DNA from: Gemmatimonadaceae bacterium
GTDB taxonomy: Bacteria; Gemmatimonadota; Gemmatimonadetes; Gemmatimonadales; Gemmatimonadaceae
NCBI GenBank assembly: GCA_013361745.1
Contig: JABFXM010000470.1
Coordinates: 1-5,703 of the forward strand
Reading direction: 5' to 3'
DNA length: 5,703 bases
The position numbers were made by a program, and so were the translations under genes. Below, in pieces: positions 1-5,703 of the stretch. Position 1 is the stretch's first letter, and the number at the start of each line of letters is the position of its first letter. The notes under the pieces were generated by a model. It was not told where the DNA came from. It did no database searches and saw only the letters and a program-made list of their open reading frames with translations.

Positions 1-1
1 G

Positions 2-424
2 CTGGCGGGCAGCGGGTCGGTCGCATACGTCCGCGGTTATGTCCACCCGCTCGCACTGCTCTCGCGCGTGTTCGAGACGGTCGCGAGCCACACGCCCTCG
101 GCTGCCCCCGCGAGGGCCAACGCCTCGCCCGCGCCGCACAAGCTCGAGGCTCCGGTCCCGGAGATCGTCGTCCCGGAGTCGCTGGTCTCCGCGTCGGCGC
201 GAGATGGAGGGACGACCGACGGCGTCGGCGCGCAGCCGCGCGACACCGAGCCCGACGACGGACTTCATCCGAAGCTGAAGGCGGACGTCGACGGTACCGC
301 GAGCGCGAGCGCCGTCGAGGTCGATGCGCTGTCGCGATCCATCGATCGATCGACTCAGGCGAAGCTCGACAGCGTCGAGCGCGCACGCCTCGCGGCGAAG
401 ATGCCGGTAATCCGGAAGCCATAG
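2..424 (+). CDS. C-terminal part of an unrecognised protein with a Pro/Ala-rich tail (truncated at left edge)
   Basis: The frame is open from the left edge to a TAG at 422-424, giving 140 visible residues; the true start lies outside the window. By hand count about 85% of codons end in G or C, like the clear genes nearby, so the frame looks translated. The first ~28 residues are mostly hydrophobic or neutral (a stretch like AYVRGYVHPLALLSRVFE) and could end a folded or membrane-associated domain. The middle is rich in Ala, Pro, Ser, Val and acidic residues and looks disordered. The last ~40 residues are charged and Ala-rich (SIDRSTQAKLDSVERARLAAK) and may form a helix. I recognise no family and assign no function. 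An internal GTG at 68 could serve as a start, but the frame stays open upstream with the same codon bias, so a longer gene is preferred. Confidence 0.62.
   Translation: MAGSGSVAYVRGYVHPLALLSRVFETVASHTPSAAPARANASPAPHKLEAPVPEIVVPESLVSASARDGGTTDGVGAQPRDTEPDDGLHPKLKADVDGTASASAVEVDALSRSIDRSTQAKLDSVERARLAAKMPVIRKP
341..353. repeat. Short ATCG tandem repeat inside the partial gene
   Basis: ATCGATCGATCGA is three ATCG units plus one base, within the C-terminal charged segment of the partial gene. The unit is four bases, so a gain or loss of one unit would shift the frame. The tract is very short and may be chance. Confidence 0.4.
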
Positions 425-451
425 CGCGCTGCACCGCGGGGCGGCCGCGCT
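423..451 (+). terminator. Possible hairpin terminator after the partial gene
   Basis: AGCGCG (423-428) can pair with CGCGCT (446-451), and inside it CCGC (434-437) can pair with GCGG (441-444) around a GGG loop. The structure begins within the stop codon of the upstream gene. It is followed by a pyrimidine-rich stretch ending CCCTTT rather than a true U-tract. In DNA this GC-rich such pairing arises easily, so this is only a candidate. Confidence 0.25.
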
Positions 452-458
452 CGCTCCC

Positions 459-487
459 TTTCCAATTCCAGCGCTGAGGCTTAGTAT
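459..487 (+). promoter_or_regulatory. Possible sigma70-type promoter for the FadL/SGNH operon
   Basis: TTTCCA (459-464) matches TTGACA at four of six positions and TAGTAT (482-487) matches TATAAT at four of six, with a 17-bp spacer. It lies in one of the few AT-richer patches of the 188-bp gap before the FadL-like gene. It would leave a leader of roughly 115-120 nt before the ATG at 613. The call rests on pattern only. Confidence 0.33.
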
Positions 488-612
488 CGTGCCGTCGCGC
501 GGACCCCTTCGCGCGACTCTCTCAGCCGCGCGCCATCGGGCGCGTTATTCGTTCCCCCCCGCGAGCGTCGCCGTGCAACGGCGCTTCGTGCCACGACATT
601 CGGAGGACGCAC

Positions 613-2022
613 ATGCGATTCCGTCCCGGACGGTCCCTCGCGCTGTTGGCGGTGCTGGCCATGCCGGCCGCTCTCCGCGCTCAGGGATTCGGTCTCAACG
701 AGATCGGCTCCTGCGCCGTCTCGCGCGCGTCGTCACTGACCGGCGCGCCCTGCGACGATGCGTCGGCGCTGTTCTGGAACCCGGCCGCCGGAACGAGCCT
801 CGCGCGCGGCATCAGCGCGTACGGCGGCCTGGCGTCGATTCGGGTGGGCGGCAACTACACCCCCGATTTCACCTCCGGCGCGCAGTACTACCGCCCGAAC
901 ATCCCCACGGCCTTCCCGCCGCACCTCTTCGTCAACTGGCGCGGCGCGGGACGCTACGCCGCGGGGCTCGGCGTGTACGTTCCCTACGGTCTGACGTCGC
1001 AGTGGCGTGACGATTTCCCGGGCCGCTTCTCGGCACTCCATGCGTCGATCGCCACGATCTACGTGCAGCCCAATCTCTCGATCGACGTGACCCCGAACTG
1101 GTCGATCGGCGGCGGCCCCGTGTTCGGCCACTCGACCGTCCAGCTCTCGCAGTCGCTCGATCTCTCGCAGCAGGTGCTTCCGACGGGCGCGACCTTCGCC
1201 CAGCTCGGGATCGCGCCCGGCACAGAGTTCGGGCGCGCGATGCTCAAGGGCAGCGCGAACGGGTACGGCTTCCACGTCGGCGTGCATGGCCACATCGGAA
1301 GCTCGCTGCAGGTCGGTGCGCGCTTCCTCTCGTCGATGGCGTTCGACTACAACGACGCGAACGCGCGCTTCGTGCAGCTCGCGACGAACCTCGTCGTGCC
1401 TGACGCGACGATCGCCGGCGCGCTCGGCGTCCCGAAGGGCACGCCCTACGACTACATCCTCGCGACGCAGTTCCGCAGCGGCGGCGCGCTCGTCACGCAG
1501 AAGGTGAAGACGACGATCACGCACCCCGGCCAGTTCGAGGTCGGCGTCGGCTACACCGCCCCGACCGGCACCCTGCTCTCCTTCGACTACGGCTACGTGC
1601 TCTGGTCGAAGTTCAAGGAGCTCCCGGTGGACTTCCAGGGACCGGCGGCGAGCCGCAGCCGCACGCTCATCGAGGACTACAAGAACTCGGCGTCGTACCG
1701 CTTCAGCGCCGAGCAGAAGTTCGCGCAATGGTGGAATCTCAGCGCGCGCGCCGGCTTCTCGTACACGCAGACCCCCGCGCCCGACGTGACCGTGACGCCG
1801 CTGCTCCCCGACATGGATCGCCGCAACTTCGCCGGCGGGATCGGCCTTCCCCTCGGTCCGCGCTACTCGGTGGACCTCGGCTACCTGCACGTCGACACGC
1901 AGGGCCGCCGCGGCCGCATCGCCGAGCGCACCTCGTACAGCCAGACCGCCGCGCAGCTCAACTCGGGCTTCTATCGCCTGAACGCGGACATCGTCTCGCT
2001 CAGCCTCAAGGCGCACTTCTAA
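613..2022 (+). CDS. OmpP1/FadL-family outer-membrane transporter
   Basis: A 469-residue protein, close to the usual FadL-family length. This family forms 14-stranded outer-membrane barrels with an N-terminal hatch that let long-chain fatty acids or other hydrophobic compounds diffuse into the cell. Residues 1-23 form a signal peptide (basic start, Leu/Ala core, probable cleavage after ALRA). The mature N-terminus (GFGLNEIGS, residues 25-33) strongly resembles the FadL start, followed by a DDAS...WNPA block with the family NPA motif at N56-P57-A58. The rest has alternating aromatic and polar strands, and the chain ends in Phe (AHF), as outer-membrane barrels typically do. The ATG is supported by GGAGG at 602-606, six bases upstream. 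The only two cysteines, C34 and C47, lie in the hatch region. The substrate cannot be read from sequence. The next gene, 24 bp downstream, encodes a lipase-like lipoprotein, which suggests an acyl-chain or lipid substrate. Confidence 0.93.
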   Translation: MRFRPGRSLALLAVLAMPAALRAQGFGLNEIGSCAVSRASSLTGAPCDDASALFWNPAAGTSLARGISAYGGLASIRVGGNYTPDFTSGAQYYRPNIPTAFPPHLFVNWRGAGRYAAGLGVYVPYGLTSQWRDDFPGRFSALHASIATIYVQPNLSIDVTPNWSIGGGPVFGHSTVQLSQSLDLSQQVLPTGATFAQLGIAPGTEFGRAMLKGSANGYGFHVGVHGHIGSSLQVGARFLSSMAFDYNDANARFVQLATNLVVPDATIAGALGVPKGTPYDYILATQFRSGGALVTQKVKTTITHPGQFEVGVGYTAPTGTLLSFDYGYVLWSKFKELPVDFQGPAASRSRTLIEDYKNSASYRFSAEQKFAQWWNLSARAGFSYTQTPAPDVTVTPLLPDMDRRNFAGGIGLPLGPRYSVDLGYLHVDTQGRRGRIAERTSYSQTAAQLNSGFYRLNADIVSLSLKAHF

Positions 2023-2046
2023 CAGTCGCCGACCCAGGAGACCCGA

Positions 2047-3315
2047 ATGATTTCCTCGAAAGTCAGAGCCGGCGCCGTCGGCGTGACCGCGCTGACGCTC
2101 GCGGTCGCCGCGTGCACGAAGGACGCGGTTGACATCCTGCCGCCGAAGACGACCCCGGTGAACGCGCTCTTCACGAGCTACGTATCGTTAGGCAACAGCA
2201 TCACCGCGGGCTATCAGTCCGGCGGGATCATGGACTCGACGCAGCGGCAGAGCTACGCCTTCCTGCTAGCGCAGCAGATGCGGACGCAGTTCAACTATCC
2301 GGCGCTCGCGACGCCAGGATGCCCGCCGCCGGTGGTCAACTTCCTGACGCAGGCGCGCTACGGCGGTTCGAACAGCACGAGCACGACCTGCGCGTTGCGC
2401 GACGCGGCATCGGCGAACGCGATCATCAACAACGTCGCCGTGCCGGGCGCGGCGTCCGTCGATCTCACGGCGACGACGAGCGCCTCCTCGAACATCCTCA
2501 CCTCGCTCTTCCTCGGTGGGAAGTCGCAGGTCGCGAAGGCGCTCGACGCGCGGCCGACCTTCGCGACGGTCTGGATGGGGAACAACGACGTCCTCGACGC
2601 CGCGGCCAAGGGGCTCGCCTACTTCTCCAACACCGCCAGCGCCGGCGAGAAGGCGCTCCTCACGCAGTTCGCGAGCCCGGGCATCACACCGGCCGCGACC
2701 TTCATCACGAACTATCGCAACGGCATCAACCTGCTGAACTCGCGGGGAACGCTGAAGGGCGGAGTGCTCATCGGCGTCGTCAACGTGACGGCGATCCCGC
2801 TGCTCTTCCCCGCCGAGTCGCTCTACACCAACCCGACCTTCAAGGCGATGTTCGACGCTGCGGCGGGCGGGACGGTGACGCTGATCCCTAACTGCATCGG
2901 GTCGCACGCCCTGCTCTCCTTCGCGGTCACCTCGGTGATGCGCTCGAACGCGAACTTCCGCTACGTGAGCTGCCAAAAGAACGTGCCGGCCGCGCCCCTC
3001 GGCGACGCGTTCGTCCTCGACACCACCGACCAGCGGATCTTCAACTCGACCATCACCGCGTACAACGCGTACATCGCGGCGAAGGCGGACAGCATCGGTT
3101 TCGCGTACTTCGATCCCAACGCCGCGCTCGGGCAGCTGCGCGCCGCGGGCGCGATCCCGACGCTCCCGAACGTCACGAGCGCCACGGCGCCCTTCGGCAG
3201 CTACATCTCGCTCGACGGTGTCCATCCCGCCGCCCCGGCGCACAAGCTGATCGCGAACTCGCTCGTCGCTCTCATCAACACGAAGTACCGGACGAACATC
3301 ACCGCACTCCCCTGA
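2047..3315 (+). CDS. SGNH/GDSL-type hydrolase, predicted lipoprotein
   Basis: A 422-residue esterase/lipase-type enzyme. Residues 1-22 are a lipoprotein signal with lipobox VAAC, giving lipidated C23, so it should be membrane-anchored on the periplasmic side or at the surface. The four SGNH blocks are present: block I SLGNSITAG with nucleophile S51 (GNS in place of GDS); block II NVAVPG with G134; block III GNND (178-181) with N180; and block V DGVH with D390 and H393. S51, G134 and N180 should build the oxyanion hole, and S51, D390 and H393 the catalytic set. About 209 residues separate blocks III and V, which is long and suggests an inserted subdomain. Four cysteines besides C23 (C92, C115, C283, C309) could form disulfides. 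AGGAG at 2036-2040 precedes the ATG by six bases. The 24-bp gap from the FadL-like gene implies one operon. The substrate is probably an ester-linked lipid or acyl group, by inference from family and neighbour. Confidence 0.92.
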   Translation: MISSKVRAGAVGVTALTLAVAACTKDAVDILPPKTTPVNALFTSYVSLGNSITAGYQSGGIMDSTQRQSYAFLLAQQMRTQFNYPALATPGCPPPVVNFLTQARYGGSNSTSTTCALRDAASANAIINNVAVPGAASVDLTATTSASSNILTSLFLGGKSQVAKALDARPTFATVWMGNNDVLDAAAKGLAYFSNTASAGEKALLTQFASPGITPAATFITNYRNGINLLNSRGTLKGGVLIGVVNVTAIPLLFPAESLYTNPTFKAMFDAAAGGTVTLIPNCIGSHALLSFAVTSVMRSNANFRYVSCQKNVPAAPLGDAFVLDTTDQRIFNSTITAYNAYIAAKADSIGFAYFDPNAALGQLRAAGAIPTLPNVTSATAPFGSYISLDGVHPAAPAHKLIANSLVALINTKYRTNITALP

Positions 3316-3339
3316 TCGCTCGCGGTACGAAGCATGTGA

Positions 3340-3373
3340 GGGGCGGGAGCGCAGTCGCGCTGGCGCCCCGCCC
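3340..3373. terminator. GC-rich hairpin between convergent genes
   Basis: AGCGC (3348-3352) pairs perfectly with GCGCT (3357-3361) around an AGTC tetraloop. Below it there are two mutually exclusive outer stems: GGGGCG (3340-3345) with CGCCCC (3364-3369), or GGGCGGG (3341-3347) with CCCGCCC (3367-3373). The hairpin sits in the 77-bp gap between the stop of the SGNH gene (3315) and the stop of the minus-strand PLP gene (3393), where a bidirectional terminator would be expected. There is no clear U-tract on either strand, so intrinsic termination is not assured. Confidence 0.45.
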
Positions 3374-3392
3374 GCGGTTCTGCACCGCGCCG

Positions 3393-4517
3393 TCAGCCCG
3401 AGCGCAGCGCCCGCTCGAGATCGGCGATGATGTCGTCCGGGTGCTCCAACCCGATCGACAGCCGCAGCAGGTTCTCCGGCGCGCGCGTCGTCGGCCCTTC
3501 GACGGAGTGCCGGTGCTCGATCAGGCTCTCCGGGCCACCGAGGCTCGTCGCCCGCGTGAACAGCTCGACCCGCGCCGTGACACGCAGCGCATCCGCCGCG
3601 CCGCCGCGCACCTGCACCGACAACATCCCGCCGAAGTCCGACATCTGACGCGCCGCGATCGCGTGTCCGGCATGACTCGGCAGCCCGGGATAGTGTACCG
3701 TCTCGACTCGCGGATGCTTCGCAAGAAACTCCGCCACCGCGCGCGCGTTCGCGCAGTGCCCGCGCATGCGATACGGCAGGGTCCTTATCCCGCGCACCGC
3801 GAGCCAGCACTCGAACGGAGAGGGCACCGCGCCGCCACTCCCCTGGATCGCCCGCACTCGCGCGAACAGCTCGTCCTCCTCGCGCCCGACGATCGCACCG
3901 CCGAGGATGTCGCTGTGCCCGCCGAGATATTTCGTCGTCGAGTGCATCACGAGGTCGCAGCCGAGATCGAGTGGCCGCTGCAGCACCGGCGTCGCCCAGG
4001 TGTTGTCGACGATCGTCCGCGCGCCGTGACGCTTCGCGATCGCCGCGACCTTCGCGATGTCGGTGATCGCCAGCAGCGGGTTCGACGGGCTCTCGAGCCA
4101 CACGAGCCGCGTCTCCTTCCGCATCGCGCGCTCGACGGCGTCGGCGTCGCGCGTGGCGAGAAAGGTGAAGCGCAGTCCCCATGGCTCGAACAGCTCGCGC
4201 GCCAGCTTGAGCGTCCCGAAGTACGCGTCCTCCGTCATCACGACGTGGTCGCCCGGCGTCAGCGCCTGCAGCACGCTCATCGTCGCCGCCTGTCCGGAGC
4301 CGAACGCCGCGGCCGCCGTCCCGCCCTCCAGTGCCACGAGCAGTCGCTCGAGCGCGTCGAGGTTCGGGTTCGAGTATCGCGAGTAGACCCACCCGTGCGG
4401 CATCGTTCCGTCGGCCGCGCGCTCGAAGGTGGTCGAGAGGGAGATCGGCGGCGTCACCGCGCCGGTAGCGGGATCCGGCGCGTGGCCGGCATGGACGGCG
4501 AGCGTTTCGAGCTTCAT
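3393..4517 (-). CDS. PLP-dependent trans-sulfuration enzyme (cystathionine gamma-synthase/lyase family), specificity unresolved
   Basis: A 374-residue cytosolic fold-type I PLP enzyme of the Cys/Met metabolism family, normally tetrameric, acting on homoserine esters, cystathionine, homocysteine or methionine. Visible residues: YSR at 45-47 (phosphate contacts from the partner subunit), GSGQAA from G73, Y99 stacking on the cofactor, SPSNP with N146, D171 in VDNTW (pyridine nitrogen), STTK with Schiff-base K196, SLGG from S325, and R352 in LRLS for the substrate carboxylate. The set looks intact, so the enzyme should be active. The positions acidic in cystathionine synthase and lyase (D45 and E325 in E. 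coli MetB) are V44 and T324 here, and no Cys follows Y99 as in methionine gamma-lyase; hence no gene symbol is given. The start at 4517 (MKLETLAVHAG) matches the family N-terminus. An in-frame ATG at 4604 would add 29 unconserved residues. Neither start has a good ribosome binding site. Confidence 0.9.
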   Translation of the reverse strand: MKLETLAVHAGHAPDPATGAVTPPISLSTTFERAADGTMPHGWVYSRYSNPNLDALERLLVALEGGTAAAAFGSGQAATMSVLQALTPGDHVVMTEDAYFGTLKLARELFEPWGLRFTFLATRDADAVERAMRKETRLVWLESPSNPLLAITDIAKVAAIAKRHGARTIVDNTWATPVLQRPLDLGCDLVMHSTTKYLGGHSDILGGAIVGREEDELFARVRAIQGSGGAVPSPFECWLAVRGIRTLPYRMRGHCANARAVAEFLAKHPRVETVHYPGLPSHAGHAIAARQMSDFGGMLSVQVRGGAADALRVTARVELFTRATSLGGPESLIEHRHSVEGPTTRAPENLLRLSIGLEHPDDIIADLERALRSG

Positions 4518-4631
4518 CGTCAGGGTCGGGTGATCCGGATCGCGGCCTTGTACGCGCGCCGCGGACTGGCGTCGTTGATGCAGAGAAGCTAGCACCACCG
4601 TCATCCACCGGCAGGGCCGGCGGAGGAGGCC
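4518..4631. other. Divergent intergenic region
   Basis: This 114-bp gap separates the minus-strand PLP gene from the plus-strand gene at 4632 and should hold promoters for both. I found no convincing pair of hexamers. TTGATG (4575-4580) is a fair -35 for the plus strand, but its best partner (CGTCAT, 4599-4604) is poor. On the minus strand TACAAG is a possible -10 without a good -35. The in-frame ATG at 4604 (-) would extend the PLP gene over most of this gap. Confidence 0.4.
4622..4629 (+). promoter_or_regulatory. Ribosome binding site fixing the start at 4632
   Basis: GGAGGAGG gives two overlapping Shine-Dalgarno matches, the first ending five bases before the ATG. It matters because the gene runs off the window and is otherwise easy to miss. 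An in-frame TAG at 4590-4592 and the lack of another ATG, GTG or TTG between them leave 4632 as the only reasonable start. Confidence 0.75.
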
Positions 4632-5703
4632 ATGACACTCGCGATCGGCGCTCTCGTCATCGCGGCCCGTCTGCTCGTCGCTCAGGCGCCCGACTCGGTC
4701 GTGCGCCCGTTGTCGCCCGCCGACTCGATCGCCACGCAGAAGGCGGCGCGGCGGGCACAGAAAGAGTTCGAGCAGCGTCGCTTCATGCTCCTGCCGACGG
4801 TGCCCGGTGGCGGCGACCGCTGCGACGTGCGTGTCGGCCGCTGGTGCTACTGGCAGGACGGCGAGGATTCCGCGCCCCCGGAGCCGAAATCGATCGACGC
4901 GCTCCGCGCGAAGTTTCTCGCGCGACTCGGCGACCTCGCGGCGCGTAACCCCGCCGACGGCTGGATCGCGGGACAGCGCGTGCGCTACCTCGTCGAGGCG
5001 AAGCGCACTGACGACGCGCTCGCCGCCGCGAAGGAGTGCCGCGCCGCGGCGTCGTGGTGCGCGTCGCTCGCCGCCCTCGCCCTATCGCGAGGCGGCGACG
5101 TCGGCGCGGCGGACAGTGCGGTGACCGCGGCGCTCGAGGCGATGTCGCCCGAGCAGCGCTGCAGCACCCTCGACATCGAGCCGCTGCTCGACGGCGTCTT
5201 TCGCGAGCGCTATCACGCCGCGAGTTGCGCCGGACGCGACTCGCTCCGCGCGCGCTGGCTCTGGCTCGCCCGCGCGAGCTACGCGACGCCCGGCAACGAG
5301 ATCCGCGTCGAGCTCTTCGCGCGCGACATGCTCGCACGTCTCACCAGCGAATCCAGCTCTCCGTACGACCCTGTCACCGGAAAGGACCTGCGCGAGGTCG
5401 TCCTCCGCTACGGCTGGGCGACGGCCTGGGGAAAGACGCTGCCGGGCCCCGGGTTGACACTCGGCGACAGGCCGCGCGCCGTCGGTTTCGATGGCGACCG
5501 CACCTTCGCCCTCGCCCCGACCGATGGAGAGCTCGAGGACCCGACCACGATCGGTGACGCGGCGCGAGTACGCGACGACCCTACCGCGCGCGCACGATTT
5601 CCGGTGCGCGGCGCGAAGACGCTGGGCGGGCTGACGGAGCGCGTCGCACTGTTCCGGCGCGGCGACTCGACGCTCGCGATCGCGGCCTTCGACGCGAGCT
5701 CGG
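4632..5703 (+). CDS. Exported protein of unknown function with a helical TPR-like region (truncated at right edge)
   Basis: The frame is open from ATG 4632 to the window end: 357 complete codons, no stop, strong G/C third-position bias. Residues 1-17 form a short hydrophobic export signal (cleavage likely after LLVA or AQA), though it lacks the usual N-terminal basic residues. Residues ~30-50 are charged and helical. An aromatic segment around C64-C72 (RWCYW) follows. Residues ~106-172 are Ala/Leu-rich helices with TPR-like spacing (RYLVEAKRTDDALAAA). A later part has TPGNE (219-223) and LRYGW (258-262), recalling the layout of GWxTD-type proteins common in Gemmatimonadota; that resemblance is weak. 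The six cysteines (C64, C72, C136, C143, C177, C199) all lie before residue 200. It is probably periplasmic or cell-envelope associated. I do not recognise a named family. It is divergently arranged with the PLP gene, with no evident functional tie. Confidence 0.82.
   Translation, partial: MTLAIGALVIAARLLVAQAPDSVVRPLSPADSIATQKAARRAQKEFEQRRFMLLPTVPGGGDRCDVRVGRWCYWQDGEDSAPPEPKSIDALRAKFLARLGDLAARNPADGWIAGQRVRYLVEAKRTDDALAAAKECRAAASWCASLAALALSRGGDVGAADSAVTAALEAMSPEQRCSTLDIEPLLDGVFRERYHAASCAGRDSLRARWLWLARASYATPGNEIRVELFARDMLARLTSESSSPYDPVTGKDLREVVLRYGWATAWGKTLPGPGLTLGDRPRAVGFDGDRTFALAPTDGELEDPTTIGDAARVRDDPTARARFPVRGAKTLGGLTERVALFRRGDSTLAIAAFDASS

Noticed and set aside
37..246. 69-codon minus-strand frame over the left-edge gene
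   Set aside because: The plus-strand frame is longer, runs unbroken from the edge and has the expected third-position bias. The antisense frame shows no domain or start signal.
489..1010. 173-codon plus-strand frame overlapping the start of the FadL-like gene
   Set aside because: Out-of-frame Arg-rich translation with a GTG start and no good ribosome binding site. It conflicts with the well-supported gene at 613.
733..2016. 427-codon open frame on the minus strand opposite the FadL-like gene
   Set aside because: Its Arg/Ala/Val/Glu-rich translation is a typical mirror frame in GC-rich DNA. The plus strand has the signal peptide, NPA motif and barrel pattern.
3336..4592. 418-codon plus-strand frame opposite the PLP gene
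   Set aside because: Arg/His-rich shadow of the minus-strand enzyme, with no recognisable motif.
4518..4604. Possible SAM or other riboswitch leader of the PLP gene
   Set aside because: Sulfur amino-acid genes often carry one, but the space is short and I could not identify the conserved core or helices of a SAM riboswitch on the minus strand.
2266..4638. 790-codon open frame on the minus strand spanning the SGNH gene, the gap and the PLP gene
   Set aside because: It runs antisense to the SGNH gene and out of frame through the PLP gene, both with full catalytic motif sets. Its composition is dominated by Arg, Ala, Gly and Asp, with no domain visible.
4783..5337. 184-codon minus-strand frame and overlapping plus-strand frames in the last kilobase
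   Set aside because: They are Arg/Ser-rich shadows of the exported protein starting at 4632, which has the signal peptide and a strong ribosome binding site.

Overview
The window is very GC-rich and behaves like ordinary chromosomal DNA of a Gram-negative bacterium with an outer membrane: an outer-membrane FadL-type barrel, a lipoprotein with a lipobox, and an exported protein with a cleavable signal. The base composition, strong G/C bias at third codon positions, export signals ending in -AQ, and GGAGG-type ribosome binding sites would suit Gemmatimonadota. That assignment is an inference from style; Myxococcota or Acidobacteriota are not excluded. I see no tRNA, rRNA, CRISPR array, insertion sequence or phage gene.

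Layout. Positions 2-424 (+) hold the C-terminal 140 residues of an unrecognised protein with a long Pro/Ala-rich tail. A short gap (425-612) contains a weak hairpin and a possible sigma70-type promoter. Then comes a two-gene operon on the + strand: an OmpP1/FadL-family outer-membrane transporter (613-2022) and, 24 bp later, an SGNH/GDSL-type hydrolase lipoprotein (2047-3315). A 77-bp convergent gap with a GC-rich hairpin separates it from a minus-strand PLP-dependent trans-sulfuration family enzyme (3393-4517). A 114-bp divergent gap follows, then a + strand exported protein of unknown function (4632 to the right edge, truncated) with a helical, TPR-like region and exactly six cysteines in the visible part.

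How the genes may work together. The barrel and hydrolase are adjacent with the same strand and tight spacing, so they are probably co-transcribed. A reasonable inference is that the lipoprotein cleaves ester-linked lipid or acyl groups and the FadL-like barrel moves the hydrophobic product across the outer membrane. The PLP enzyme belongs to sulfur amino-acid metabolism and is not obviously linked to that pair. The most instructive points are the PLP enzyme's non-acidic residues at the two positions that are acidic in cystathionine synthases and lyases, and the cysteine patterns of the three exported proteins. I see no clear case for a wholly new multi-gene system here.
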